Of a stretch of DNA of 64,000 nt, positions 1 to 11,009 are shown in pieces. The notes under the pieces are model-generated. The model made no database searches. It was not told where the DNA came from and saw only the letters and a program-made list of their open reading frames with translations. The stretch comes from Nannobrachium achirus (Eukaryota; Chordata; Actinopteri; Myctophiformes; Myctophidae), in assembly GCA_963921795.1 (NCBI GenBank), contig OY997655.1:10132583-10196582 (forward strand), read 5' to 3'. Numbering within the stretch: the stretch's first letter is position 1; each line of letters starts with the position of its first letter. A program made the translations under genes and the position numbers.

Positions 1-28
1 TACTTTACCTTTGTGTCATTCATTGACT

Positions 29-238
29 CAGTGTTTCTCAAACTTTAAAATGTAAAGGTTTCTCATTAACTCTGACAGTGTACACATGGAACCAAATGAA
101 CCCTAACGGGTTAGGGTTACTAGGGTTAGGTGTGGTTCCATGTGTACGCCGTCAGAGTTACAGACTTGTATGGTTCAATTTTGACCCCACCTAAAGGAAC
201 CCACAGAGTCCCTGGAATCCACTTTGAGAACCACTGCT
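29..238. mobile_element. hAT-like MITE with telomere-like centre
   Basis: The termini read CAGTGTTTCTCAAAC on the left and GTTTGAGAACCACTG-like on the right (CTTTGAGAACCACTG), which resembles the CAGNGGTTCTCAA termini of hAT elements. Inside, 67-94 and 132-160 form an inverted repeat (arms end TGGTTCCATGTGTAC), and the loop holds CCCTAACGGGTTAGGG, a telomere-like motif in both orientations. The flanking octamers (21-28 and 239-246) agree at only 5 of 8 positions, so the insertion is old or the ends are slightly misplaced. Confidence 0.5.
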
Positions 239-1009
239 CTCACTGAACTGGCATCTTCTGTGTCATTGTGCAGTACCACTCCCTAACAGTATGAGGCAGC
301 AATACACCACTGGCCGTCTAGAGCTGTATATTATGGTGTATAACAAAAAGTGTCTCATTGAGTCGTCGCTTGATAATTTTATGGTCTTTAGGACATACTG
401 AGGTTCCCAGCCAACAGCGACGATATTAGACAGCACACGCTTCACGTTTTCCCGAGTGGGCAGGTGTTGTCATCTCCATGGCAACAGACCTGTGTCGTTC
501 GTTGTGTGACTGTTGGTTTTGTGGCCTGCGTGAGGCAGTGTGCAGGAGAAGATAGCTCTGCTAGGATTTAATCATTCACATGAAAAAAAGGACGAGAAAG
601 AAAACCGATCCTCTAATTAAGTCCAACTCATTATTTTTGCTGCTGGAAGAGGAAGTTTAGTTAACAGAGAGAGAGAGACAGAGAGATGGTATCTGTTATA
701 ATTAGTCAGGGAACAGATTAAATGCACTGTGACTGGTGCTGTCAGTGCTGGACGTGACAATGCATCAACAGAACGGCCACTTCATCCACTTAGATTAGCT
801 GCTGACTTTGGTTTTTTATTGTTTCATTGGTCTAGAAGCAGTCCAGCTTCATGGTATAAACACGACACAATGATTCAGTGAGTTAGCTGCATGTTCATGC
901 AGTAATCAATCATACATGGATGGACTTGCCGCTTAATTGTTATTTATTATTTTTTTGCAACCAAAAGTCAAGTCAAAGAAGTCTCAGAAAGGTTTTTTAT
1001 TTGATTTAA
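239..1009. other. non-coding stretch, nothing recognised
   Basis: No supported gene. A short (GA)n run sits near 668-690. The short open frames here carry no domain or motif I recognise. Confidence 0.6.
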
Positions 1010-1121
1010 AGGACCACCATAACTCCGGGTGGATTTTGTTCCATTCTCTCAGAGTTACAGACCTGTTAAGGGTCTTCAAGGAATCCTGAGAGGTCCCTGG
1101 GCGTCACTTTGAGAACCACTG
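1010..1121. repeat. hAT MITE end fragment
   Basis: The right edge CTTTGAGAACCACTG matches the right end of the element at 29-238, and the preceding phrase about a lost 'rest of sequence' (AGGTCCCTGGGCGTCACTT) matches its TCCCTGGAATCCACTT. The left end was not found, so this is a fragment. Confidence 0.4.
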
Positions 1122-1764
1122 TTTTAGAGACTTCTTTAAAAGTAAACTCTAAATGGCTGAACTCAAAGACATGGCCCATGCAGACACACTGGCCAATGCA
1201 GAAGAACACTGTTAGCCCCGTTGCAATGAAGAGGACCACCATTCTAGTGTTAATTAAACCAGGACTGCAAGATAATACAAAACAAATGAACTGTGCACTG
1301 TAGCAGGGCAGGGACCGTTCTGCATAAACACGTAAATAAATGATCAAATTGAAGGTTCAAATGAATGCACTAAAGTGCAAGGTTTATGCATTTCTGTATC
1401 CACGACATTATGTGTTTTCTATTGCCTGATCTGTTCCATTTTCCACAGCAGCTTTCATAGTGTGCCCCGGTTTGGTTGCACTTATTCTGGTATTAAGCCC
1501 AGCACCGGAGGCGTTAGATACAGGTTGGCAGCCAGCGCTTGGCAGCCCGAGGGGCCAGAATTCATCACAGTTCTGACAGCTAATAATAGTATTAAAACAC
1601 ATTTCCACACCGCTGGCCCACTTCACTCTGGAACGGACCGGTCCTCTGGGATTCATTACAAACCTCCCCGATGGCCAGTTCAGCTCTGTCCAGGGGGGGA
1701 GAAAGAGGGACAGAGAGACATGTTTGCAGTGGGACGACCACCCGTGTCAAAATGAACACTTTAG
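1122..1764. other. non-coding stretch, nothing recognised
   Basis: No gene or repeat family recognised. Overlapping open frames of 82-126 codons run on both strands near 1375-1755 but lack motifs and look like chance frames. Confidence 0.5.
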
Positions 1765-2822
1765 TAGGGGTGTAACGATACATTTTAACAGCGATTCGAT
1801 ACATATCACGATACATGGTTGACGATACGATACATGGACGATATTGGTTCATTCATGGCGATACGATACGATTCGATTCAGTGATTTAAAATCGATATAG
1901 TAACTATTTAGAAAAGATATTAAATCTGTGTGAAAGGTGTGGATAGTGCAGGTTTTTAAGGGAAACATGTATTATTATGGATATAAATAAGTAAACACAG
2001 TGATTATCTGCCAAATACATGGACATTTTATATTGACAAACCTGCACCTTGACATGAACCCAGAGATTACACACATTTATCGATAGACCAGTGTAGCTAT
2101 ATGGAAAGGAAAAGTAATTAAACCCTCCTTTTAAAAATGTCCTCTTAAAAATGCTAAATACAATGCCCAAGTAGGTAGTATCGATACAATCGATTCTTTG
2201 CACTGCCGATTCGATACGATACAAAATAAAATGATACGATTCGATTTTAGCTGTTTTCATTTCAATATACTTCGATTTTTTATGTTAACACATCGGGTGC
2301 CCAACTGGTGTCTACAAGTCAATCTCTTTGATGTCGCTGGAGGCCCACAACGCGTTTGACGCGTTTTACAGTAAACTACTGTACTGTAGCTACTGCACTT
2401 GGCTGCCGCGGTGATGAAACAAACTCCATTTCCCAACATGCAGCGCGCAATTACGTCATCCGGACGCGCTGTGTGTCTCGTTGACTTCCTGTCTAACGGC
2501 TGCACAAAAACGTGGTTTTCTCCTAATCTAGCTTTTAAATCACTTTCATTTCAAAACGGCAGCCTCTTCTACCTGCCATAACACAAACAATGTGGCTTAG
2601 AAATGATAAAAAACGGTCCTGACTGAAAGAAAAGATTTTCGCGAAATAAACAGGACATACTCCGATTACATTTACTCGGATTACTTTTCTCGCCAGTACT
2701 CTCGCCGGTAGGTAGAATGACGCGTTGCCATGGGCACCAGCAACACACACACGTCATACATCCGGGCACTCGATGTGTTAAAAACAATATTTCGATACAG
2801 TTACTATATCGTTACATCCCTA
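1765..2822. mobile_element. hAT-like non-autonomous element, 1,058 bp
   Basis: Termini TAGGGGTGTAACGATA and (reverse complement of the right end) TAGGGATGTAACGATA are inverted repeats. The flanks 1757-1764 and 2823-2830 are both CACTTTAG, a perfect 8-bp target duplication, the hallmark of hAT insertion. Subterminal sequence is full of short CGATAC/GATACGATAC repeats on both sides, as expected for transposase-binding subterminal repeats. No transposase frame remains. Confidence 0.88.
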
Positions 2823-3400
2823 CACTTTAGCCTTAATACGACACGTTCATGGGGGAGAAAGTCACTGGAGAAAAACACATAATGAAGCCATACAATTCAC
2901 ATGGCTTGTAGGAGAGACGGGGGAGATTGCATTAAAAAGCTCCTTGACTTGAATCTTTAATGCTTTCATGATTTCCTGTGATCTCAATTATTCCTTGCTC
3001 ATTGTTCAGGGAATACTGGGTGTTAAGGTATAAGGGGAATAACTGTTATTATGAGACTAGATCATTATTACCAGGTAGATGAGACACATTTGATTGGCTT
3101 GGGGAAAGACAGCGCTGGAGCAATTGTGTACCTCATCCCATTACAGAGACCTTTGAATTAAACGTAACAAACAAAGACAAACTAGAACACAGTGCAGGGC
3201 CTGTCAGAGACTATGGTCCGTATTTTCAGCCATGCCTTAACCCTTATCCCTAATCTCTTTTGCCATTTTGTACTATTTTGAAAAACATCTTAAAATACTT
3301 CAAATAGCTGATCTACAAGCTCACAATGTGTCGATGTAGATTGACTAGTTAAGCACTATTAGGTTGTTAGTGTTGGTAGTTTCTGAGTATTTTTGCTTTG
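2823..3400. other. non-coding; half copy of the hairpin module
   Basis: No gene. At 3301-3343 there is one good arm of the dispersed hairpin (AAATAGCTGATCTACAAGC) followed by a decayed second arm (TGTAGATTGACTAG). Confidence 0.5.
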
Positions 3401-3407
3401 TTTAACA

Positions 3408-3683
3408 TTGACAGTGAGATACTTGTTTGCACTAACTAGCATTGACTGCTATGGTCTCTTTTGCAAGACACTTTATGTATATATTCTTATATATTATTCG
3501 CCCCCTCTATTGATGCACCTTCTCCTTATTGGTACTGTACTGCTCTTGTCTTTGTTTTTTTTGTTTTTCCCCTCTTATCTATCTTTCTTACGTCTCTGTA
3601 ACTTTGTAAATAACTGTATACTGCTGTGCTACTACTGGACAACTAAATTTCCCCCTTGGGATAATAAAGGTAAAGGTATCTAT
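3408..3683 (+). repeat. non-LTR retrotransposon 3' end
   Basis: Ends in TCTCTGTAACTTTGTAAATA, then TTTCCCCCTTGGGATAATAAAGGTA and a short simple tail, the typical 3' untranslated end of teleost LINE copies. A related tail is at 18060-18235. Coding sequence is absent, so this is a 5'-truncated copy. Confidence 0.55.
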
Positions 3684-3769
3684 TTTAAATGTTTTTCAAA
3701 AGAGTAAAAAGAGACAAAGAAGTTTAGGGATAAAATATGGATGAAAATATAGCTGTATACCTGTAGACG

Positions 3770-3970
3770 TTGGGAGTAGAGGGAGAGGAATGGCCTGCCA
3801 ACAGTCCTGAACTCAACCCAATGACTGAACACGCGTGTGGGGTAAGCTTGGGCGTGCTGTTCCTGCTTACAGTGACCTACACGACCACGTTGGCTGACCA
3901 ACTGCGACACATCCTGAGGAGTACAATGCAGTGGCGTCAGTTCAGCAAAAGCTAGGGTATGGCAAAGATG
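3770..3970 (+). pseudogene. Tc1-like transposase fragment
   Basis: The plus-strand frame at 3788-3830 reads EWPANSPELNPM, which corresponds to the WPxxSPDLNPIE block around the second catalytic Asp/Asn region of Tc1/mariner transposases. Further on, a different frame gives PEEYNAVASVQQKLG, resembling the following EEWNxIPQ segment, so at least one frameshift separates the two. Only the C-terminal third of a transposase is present, with no catalytic triad and no inverted-repeat ends recognised. This is a decayed fragment; the family assignment rests on the WPANSPELNP motif. Confidence 0.55.
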
Positions 3971-4524
3971 GGAGTCCTCATGGAAAATAGGCATTACATT
4001 TTGGCATGTAGATCTGCTATTTTCACAATGTCTGAAAAAAAAAAAAAAACTTTTGTCAGTTTTTTACACAGGTTTCTAAGGTTTCTTGGTCTGAATATGG
4101 CAGCCTGGAATGGTTTTTCAAGTGCAGCTAAACTTAGCATGTTAGTAAACGTGCCACAATTAACAATAATGCATTGCACCTGTGCAGCTGACCTGCGGAA
4201 CCTGGGAATATACCATTTTGTCAAGATGGGGAGAAAGTGTGGAGAAAGTATAATACCTTGTTAAAGTGACCATTATGTTACATTTTGCATTTGAAGTTAT
4301 TTTACTGTAATTTAACAAAATAATAACCAGCACAGATAGACATTCATGGATTTATATTTAAAAGTAACTTATTTTCCCCCCTGGACCCAGGGTATGGCAG
4401 CTGCATACCCCTGCCATACCCAATTGACGCCCCTGGTACAGTGCCAGCCTGCTGTGTGACCACTGACCAGCCTGGTGTCTGACCAGCATGAGGAGGATGG
4501 AGCCAGGCTGTCATGGCTGTGTGG
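3971..4524. other. non-coding stretch
   Basis: Nothing recognised beyond an A-rich run near 4036 and a short palindrome around GGTATGGCAGCTGCATACCC at 4391-4410. Confidence 0.45.
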
Positions 4525-4855
4525 CAGTGTGGTTCTCAAACCTTTTCACGTCAAGGACCCCCAGGTTTATTTGTATTTGGCCGCAGACCGCCATCTGAAA
4601 AGGTGGTGTGCCCCCCAGAACAGAAGATTCATGGCACAATTCGTTTTCACAGATTTTCAAAAAATAGCAGATGTACAAGCTCGCAACACAACACAAAGTG
4701 ACGTAGGCCTACTGTGAGCTTGTAGATCTCCTTTTTTTTTTTTTTGAATAGCCAACATATAAATGGACAAAGTGGTTAAAATGATTGTGATGCTGCATTG
4801 ACTACTTTTGCTGGGGACCCCCTGGAACCTCCCCAAGGACCCCTCTGAGTACCAA
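4525..4855. mobile_element. hAT MITE (GGTTCTCAAACC type) with hairpin
   Basis: The left end TGGTTCTCAAACCTTTTCA followed by AAGGACCCCCAGG matches the element at 6020. The hairpin module lies at 4660-4731 (AATAGCAGATGTACAAGCTC against GTGAGCTTGTAGATC). The right end shows GGACCCC/CCCAAGGACCCC blocks but no clean terminus or target duplication. Confidence 0.55.
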
Positions 4856-5729
4856 CGGTGACCTTCCACAGTCAAACTGAGGCTCCTGGTGCTTGTTAAA
4901 TTAATTAAATACACTATCAAATTGCCAGTATGTCTAATTTCTTCCTTGTTACTGATAGGATTTATTCTTCCAATCTAATAAGGCCAGTCCACACTAATGC
5001 AACTCATGCCATTGGGGATGGGACCGTAACCGTAACCATAACCTCACTAAACTAATGCTGTGAGGTGGGGAACATAGAACCTGGGGAACATAGAACCTGG
5101 GGAACATAGGTTGGACCCCTTGGGGGGAGACAATGGTTGCATTTGCAAGGAGTTTTGGTGTGCATTGGTGTGGACCGGCTTTATGCCAAGCTCAGGGTGA
5201 CAATGTCATTGGGGGAGCCAGATGCCAATCAAATCTAGTCAACCTACCAGGTTCTGAGGGGGTGGGGCATCAAAAAAGGGAGGAAGTGAGACAGTCTGAG
5301 AGTGAGAGAACCAGGTGGAAACAGTGATTTATATACAGTGAAAAAGTCTTAGTTACATCATTTCAGTAATCTGTTGACACCAAATTAAGAGCCAGAGTGT
5401 CTGCATATGTAACCCTGCATGTAAAAAAAAAAACAAAAAACAGTAAAGTTAGTGTGTTTTGGAGCTGGATTTCCCACACACTATTTCTACCATGACCAGC
5501 TTGCAAGGCGTGCTGTGGTTGCTGGCTGGACAACTAACACACTAGCCTGGAGGAGAAGAGAGAGTGTGAGACATCTCATGAGTGAGTATACTGGACAGAC
5601 GCTACCTGAGAACTGTAATTACATTTCTAGTTGAAGGATAGGATGTTGTGGTGTTTGGGATAGTGTGCTTCAGGAAGCTGCTTCTGCTAGCTACCACAGC
5701 TGTAGTAGCCATCAGTACTGGTCACTGCA
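4856..5729. other. non-coding; short direct repeat
   Basis: At about 5067-5108 a 17-bp unit GGGGAACATAGAACCTG is repeated almost three times. No gene recognised elsewhere. Confidence 0.5.
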
Positions 5730-6005
5730 CAGGGGTGTCACACCAAATTCTGGGCCCTGGGTACAAGGATTCACTGTGGGCCCCCCATGAATGAAAACGC
5801 ATTATTATGCATTATTTTGTGCTTTAAATAACCATTGAAAAATCGCAGATATACAAGCTCACAGCGCTGCATCGAGTGCCGCGCTGCGAGCTTCTAGATC
5901 TGCTATTTCTTTTTAAATCGTGAAATTTGTGCAGGTCTTTGAATATTTTTGACAATTCTATAAATGTCTTCTAAATCCTTCCAAGGTTTAAAAAAAAAAA
6001 AAAAC
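5730..6005. mobile_element. MITE fragment with GC-variant hairpin
   Basis: Starts near CAGGGGTGTCACACC, a hAT-like terminus, and contains the hairpin module at 5839-5909 (CAGATATACAAGCTCACAGCGC against GCGCTGCGAGCTTCTAGATCTG, written here in two parts). The right end was not found; a poly-A run lies at 5987-6004. Confidence 0.45.
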
Positions 6006-6019
6006 CTATCTTTCTATGT

Positions 6020-6245
6020 CAGTGGTGCTCAAACCTTCTCATGTGAAGGACCCCCAAAATGATATGTATTTGGCCACGGACCCCCATCTCCAAATTTTAG
6101 TTTAGTTTTTCGTTAAAAAATACACATATTCAAAGATTTGCAAATAGCAGATCTACAAGCTCGCAGTGCGGCACTCGGTGCCGCGCTGTGAGCTTGTAGA
6201 TCTGCTATTTTTCAATAGCTAAAGTATAAAATAATTAAGGCCCCT
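6020..6245. mobile_element. hAT MITE left part with perfect-arm hairpin
   Basis: Left end CAGTGGTGCTCAAACCTTCT then AAGGACCCCC, as in the element at 4525. The hairpin at 6140-6213 has arms AGCAGATCTACAAGCTCGCA and GCTGTGAGCTTGTAGATCTG, with inner stem GCGGCACTC/GGTGCCGCGC. The right end is lost next to the TTAA element that follows. Confidence 0.6.
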
Positions 6246-6267
6246 CCACCTTGGTCCCTAGTATCTC

Positions 6268-7009
6268 AGTCCCTCTGGCACTTAAAGGACAATTATAATA
6301 TATATTTTGTATAACAAGGGTTCATATTTTAGATTGTAATTAGAGAAAAGATGAATGTTAAAATGTTTTCTGCTTTCTATTGTTTTAGCGATTTTAGTAT
6401 TTTGATTTCAGTGGGAGGGGGCATGCGTACAAGTGTCTTTTTAGTCACAATAAGCCGGCAAATTCTTTGTTACTATTTACACCAGCCCCCATAAGTCACA
6501 TCTGCCCATGAAAGATTGCGCTGCATTTTGGCAATGGGCTTATTGTATCTAAAAATACATATTTAGCCACTTGAATGCATGCAAATCAAAATCGTTAAAA
6601 CCACTAAAACGATACATTTTAACACTCATCTTTTACTGAGTCCCTCTGGCACTTAAAGGACAATTATAATATATATTTTGTATAACAAGGGTTCATATTT
6701 TAGATTGTAATTAGAGAAAAGATGAATGTTAAAATGTTTTCTGCTTTCTATTGTTTTAGCGATTTTAGTATTTTGATTTCAGTGGGAGGGGGCATGCGTA
6801 CAAGTGTCTTTTTAGTCACAATAAGCCGGCAAATTCTTTGTTACTATTTACACCAGCCCCCATAAGTCACATCTGCCCATGAAAGATTGCGCTGCATTTT
6901 GGCAATGGGCTTATTGTATCTAAAAATACATATTTAGCCACTTGAATGCATGCAAATCAAAATCGTTAAAACCACTAAAACGATACATTTTAACACTCAT
7001 CTTTTACTA
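6268..7009. repeat. exact 371-bp tandem duplication
   Basis: Unit one 6268-6638, unit two 6639-7009. Every line I compared is identical, from AGTCCCTCTGGCACTTAAAG to ACTCATCTTTTACT. Such identity means a very recent duplication or an assembly artefact. Confidence 0.9.
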
Positions 7010-7046
7010 TCTAAAATATGAACCCTTAAAAAAACAAAGTTGTCCT
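6286..7046. mobile_element. TTAA-flanked MITE with 371-bp tandem duplication
   Basis: TTAA at 6282-6285 and 7047-7050 bracket ends AGGACAATTATA and (right, reverse complement) AGGACAACTTTG. TTAA target duplication suggests a piggyBac-like mobiliser. Positions 6268-6638 and 6639-7009 are two copies offset by 371 bp that look identical base for base; the duplicated block includes the left flank and left terminus, so the element now has two left ends. A partial diverged relative is at 21760-22061. Confidence 0.7.
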
Positions 7047-7714
7047 TTAAACTCACTGAACGCCGTAAACGTCTTTTACGTCTTTGATCCTTAGTGCCAT
7101 AAACGTCTTTTACGTCTTTTTAATTAATCAAAAGTTTTATCATTTTTTCATAATTGTAATTTAAAAAAAATCGCTCTAGAAGTTAGCCATGAGCCTCCGT
7201 GACCGGAGCGATACGGCCGATTTGACTGTAGCACCAGTGTAACACAGTCCGACGGGAAACCGGTATAACCGAACATTGGTTCCGGCCGTTTACATGTTAT
7301 CTTAAAACGTTCGTTTATACACTTCTCGTGCTTCCCTGACGAACTATAAGTACTCCAAAAACTCAGAAAAATCACGCGATTCCAGCGGTGCCATCCATTC
7401 GGCGATTGCTATCCTTGATCGCGATCGCCAGGGCTCTGAAGTGTTATAGCATGATAGCTAAAAGGCCTGGCACTGATGTAAACAACTAGGCCCGAACCAA
7501 AACAAAATGGATGTGTCTCCTTCTTCTTCTGTTAGTTGATCAGATAGTAGGAGATCACCACCTGGTGGTTTTCAAAGGCCATAGCACTCTAGAACACATA
7601 CAGCCGTCATAATAACAGTATATATCAATGTGATCTAGGTCATCTTACACATGTTCTATTGAAGCCCAAATCTAATGATAGGATATATATGTCATAGTAT
7701 ATTAGAGAAACAGC

Positions 7715-7985
7715 ACATTCGAGACGCGGAGCACTCGTGGTGCGGCACGGGGCGGAGCAAGCGGTCGCCACAACAACGTACTCCAGGCGGTGCGCCGCTC
7801 TATTGTCCACGACACTGCGAGCGGCTACCGAAGCCCCCCTGTATCCACGAAGCCCAAACGAGTTACGAGGCCCCCCTGGGTCCACGAAGCCCCAAGCGGC
7901 GCGAAGGCCAGCGGACCTTGGTCCTGCTCTTCGCCCCCGAGCGCCGCAGGCGCGAGTGGCCGCGAAGAGCGGGAGCCGTGGTGAA
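7715..7985. other. CpG-rich block inside the TTAA element
   Basis: GC- and CpG-dense, unlike everything around it, with an internal near-repeat of GGTCCACGAAGCCC-type phrases at 7840-7885. Open frames of 113-117 codons cross it on both strands, which is expected from high GC. I see no known domain. Could be a captured exon or promoter fragment. Confidence 0.4.
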
Positions 7986-8003
7986 TGCAATCGTTATATT
8001 TAT

Positions 8004-8025
8004 GCCCAGGCCGTAAGGCCTGGGC
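8004..8025. repeat. perfect short hairpin
   Basis: Arms GCCCAGGCC and GGCCTGGGC around a GTAA loop, at the edge of the CpG-rich block. Confidence 0.8.
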
Positions 8026-8071
8026 AAGCGCACGTTAAACGCCCTGTCCAAGTGACTACAATGGAGCTAAT

Positions 8072-8107
8072 GGCTAGGCTAGGCTAGGCTAGGCTAGGCT
8101 AGGCTAG
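8072..8107. repeat. (GGCTA)n microsatellite
   Basis: About seven units of GGCTA. Confidence 0.95.
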
Positions 8108-8457
8108 TAAATAAAGAGTAAACACTTCCGGTCTGCGGCGAGTTCAAAGCGTGACGTAACTCTCTTATATACACTCTGGTGAATGGCAGAGCAGTGGCTG
8201 ACGTCGCCATCTGGTGGTGATTAGTGTGTGGTGAACGTCAAAACGAGTGCTCCTTGACAACTTTTACTGGTTTCTTGAACATACTGTAACATATATATAT
8301 ATAAATATACATGTTTTCCTTTGTAAGAGGGGTAGTGTGGCTTTCGATAGAAGCATAGATTTATATATGTAATTTAAGTACAAAATATGATTTTGGCCCC
8401 CATAAAAAGGTAAAATTAAATTAGATTTGAAATAAAGGGTGGCATTCAGTGAGTTAA

Positions 8458-9059
8458 ACCACTTACTTTTAAAGTGGTCCTCGACAGACACATTAACACA
8501 TGCAAATACATAGATAAAATACACATAATAAACGCTAGTGTCACTTTAAACACCTAAAACCTAATTAAACAGAACTAAATCAATATAACAAACACTAATT
8601 TAAAATAGCCCACCCACATGCATTGCAATTATTACGTTCATGACTACACTCTGTCCTGTGATTGGCTTTGTTTGGTACTTAAAGGTAGATTGTTCCATAA
8701 TGTAATCCTTGCATAAAAAAGTCAGTACTCTTCACTTCAGGACCTAACTCTGAAATAATGCTTGCTCTTGTATTACAATTATGAGTGTTCTTAACCACAT
8801 CTATTTGAAAGCTCATGCACTCGGGTGCATTTCTTGCATAATGTCATGAATGATTACGTTTAATTTGTTTTACGTTATTCTCCACTGGCAGCAGTAGTAG
8901 ACCTACATGTTTCACTTTGTGCTGTGGGAGAATGTGCATTTAGTATGTATTTAATAATGTTATTCTGAATGATATGTCCATCTCTTGAAACCAAATTGAG
9001 TTGGCTGAAAGGCAGAAAAGGGTGACTGCTGTCCAAGCATCATCCCAGGTGTCTTAGCC
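8458..9059. other. non-coding stretch, nothing recognised
   Basis: AT-rich sequence without gene or repeat family I can name. Confidence 0.5.
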
Positions 9060-9433
9060 CAGTGGTTCTCAACCTTTTCAGGCCGCGACCCCCAAAAGAA
9101 TCATATTTTAACGAGCACTAAGAGTTGAGGAATTACAGTACATTTTGTATGACACGGTTCTATTGTGAAAATTGCAGATCTACATGCTCACCACGCCTCG
9201 TTGTGAGCATGTAGATCAGCTATTTTCACAATTTCTGCCTCTAACATTTTCACAATTTGGCCAATGTTTAATTAGTCATTTTAGAGGTATTAAAAAGTCC
9301 GTAAATTGTCACTTTAGAAATGTGCATACAGTATACCCTCTATACACTTAAACGTTATGTTGGTTTGTTTACTGTTGAAAACAATGTTGCACATTAAGTT
9401 AATCTTAAATTGGGGACAGGTTGAGAACCACTG
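9060..9433. mobile_element. hAT MITE, CAGTGGTTCTCAACC family, 374 bp
   Basis: Termini CAGTGGTTCTCAACCT and (reverse complement of right end) CAGTGGTTCTCAACCT. Flanks TCTTAGCC (9052-9059) and TCTTAACC (9434-9441) agree at 7 of 8 bases. The interior is the hairpin module 9162-9232, in which both arms carry an A/T swap (CTACATGCTC and GAGCATGTAG). The element at 57353-57784 is the same family in the other orientation. Confidence 0.85.
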
Positions 9434-9860
9434 TCTTAACCCATTGAAACAAAGAAAGTGTCGGTTGAGTGAGGAGTTGAAGGTATGTGTCCTACTCCTC
9501 CAGGCCAGACCAGATGAGCAGTGATGTGCAGAGAATGTTAGAGAGGCAGGGGCTGACATTTATTTTGGTGAAAATATAGAAAATAGCTGACCTCCAAGCT
9601 CATAATGCGTCCCAGCATTGGCGGCTATTTTCGGTACTAGATACCACACTGACTGAACTAAGCATAATCAAGTGAATACTGGAGATGCTTTCTACACAGA
9701 AAGGCCAATTCTTTCAACATAAGATGCTGCATTCAAGTTCAGGAGAGTTTGGACAAGGCAATTTTCTTGAATGCTGCCTTCAGGTATGGCATGGAAAGAG
9801 TGGGTTTTCAGTTCTTTCGCCATGGTGAAAACTGCATTCATGGTACAGACAGTAAAAGGG
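9434..9860. other. non-coding; decayed hairpin copy
   Basis: At 9577-9635 one hairpin arm (AAAATAGCTGACCTCCAAGC) and a remnant GCGGCTATTTTC survive. No gene recognised. Confidence 0.45.
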
Positions 9861-10461
9861 TAACGGGTTTCCATTCCGACACATCCCCATTCCGATCACC
9901 AGGTTAGCATTCACCAGCGTCGGGAGGTTAGCTGCTCACCGGGTTAGCATTCACCATCATCGGCAGGTTAGCTACTCACTGGTTATGATTCACCAGCGTT
10001 AGTTTTACTGAGGTTAGGGTTAAGGTTAGGTTTAGGTTAGGGATGCGGTATCAGTACTCGCAGTATCGGTACTCGCCCCGATACCGGCCTATTTTGCTGT
10101 ACTTGTCCGATATTGCTCACGGCAGTGCCAGATACCATTTTGTTTCATAAATATGTTGGTAACAACATATCAAAAGTCCTAAGACACAGTTTTGTGTGTG
10201 TTAGTTCAACTAATGAACAGTGTTTTCACCTTCTCTCACTCTAACTATGACAACATAATTATTTAAAGCATTTTATTTTGGAGCGCCACACACTATTTAA
10301 GCACTTGTACAGAAACGTAACTTATAGTATCGGTATTCGGTATCGGCAAGTACTCAAATTAAGTACTCGTACTTATACTTGGTCAGCAAAAAAAGTGGTA
10401 TCGGGACATCCCTAGTTTAGGTGGTCGGAATAGCGTTGTTTCGGAGTGCCAATGTGTAACC
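9861..10461. mobile_element. repeat element flanked by 11-bp direct repeats
   Basis: CAGTAAAAGGG occurs exactly at 9850-9860 and again at 10462-10472, bracketing this block. Its ends are TAACGGGTTTCCATTCCGAC and, on the right, CGGAGTGCCAATGTGTAACC. The left half has repeated GGTTAGC(A/T)...CACC phrases about 50 bp apart and telomere-like GGTTAGGG runs. A hAT element is nested inside. Confidence 0.55.
10038..10414. mobile_element. hAT MITE, 377 bp, nested
   Basis: Termini TAGGGATGCGGTATC and (right, reverse complement) TAGGGATGTCCCGATACC. Flanks 10030-10037 and 10415-10422 are both GTTTAGGT, a perfect 8-bp duplication. Subterminal GTATCGGTA/CGATACC repeats are dense at both ends. Confidence 0.9.
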
Positions 10462-10734
10462 CAGTAAAAGGGCATGGGCTCAAGCCCCCTTTGAGTCTAT
10501 GCGTGCACGTGCCTGACACTGAGTTTCCAGTCTATGAGTTATGCCTACAGTACACCTTCTGTACATAAAACTAAATCTGTTATTTAGCCTGGCCTCGCTG
10601 ATATAAACTGATAGAAACAACAAACAGTGTTTCTAACCTAATCAACTCTAATTTGTTTGTTGATATTTGACAGCTTGGGACATAACACGCCGGCAGAATA
10701 TTTGACCACGGTGACTAATGAAGTGAGAAAAATC

Positions 10735-10929
10735 GTTAACAATGTACAGACACAGAGAGGCGGGCAGACCAGAGAGCACAGGCTGTGTTCTCACTGCAGT
10801 AAAGGAGTGGAGGAGACAGAGCTTCACTTCTTGACCACATTTACACATAAAGATACAAGAAAATATAAATATGATGCACAGGAAATCCACTACTGGTTGG
10901 GTGAGAAAGCCGAATGTACGACAGACTAA
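10735..10929 (+). pseudogene. transposon-derived zinc-ribbon-like fragment
   Basis: The plus frame reads RLCSHCSKGVEETELHF, a C-x2-C then H pattern matching a C-terminal segment common in teleost non-LTR element proteins (RLCxxCxxGxxExExHFLxxC). The second Cys expected after HFL is lost. Upstream (10657-10734) the frame continues as TVTNEVRKIVNN without recognisable similarity. A short decayed fragment; the parent family is not certain. Confidence 0.4.
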
Positions 10930-11009
10930 AATGTGATGAAATTTAGTCATAAATTGTCATTAAAACTTGCTCTTTCGGATTACTAAAATACCAGTAAGAC
11001 TCCCTAATT

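Larger units (their letters stand above)
7051..8453. mobile_element. TTAA-flanked piggyBac-like element, 1.4 kb
   Basis: Left end ACTCACTGAACGCC and right end (reverse complement) ACTCACTGAATGCC are inverted repeats directly next to TTAA at 7047-7050 and 8454-8457. The left part has a direct repeat of AAACGTCTTTTACGTCTTT at 7068 and 7100. The core is CpG-rich (see 7715-7985). No transposase recognised. It shares its left TTAA with the neighbouring element. Confidence 0.65.

Noticed and set aside
7737..8087. 116-codon frame in the CpG-rich block
   Set aside because: Frames of similar length exist on both strands there because GC-rich DNA has few stops; no domain seen.
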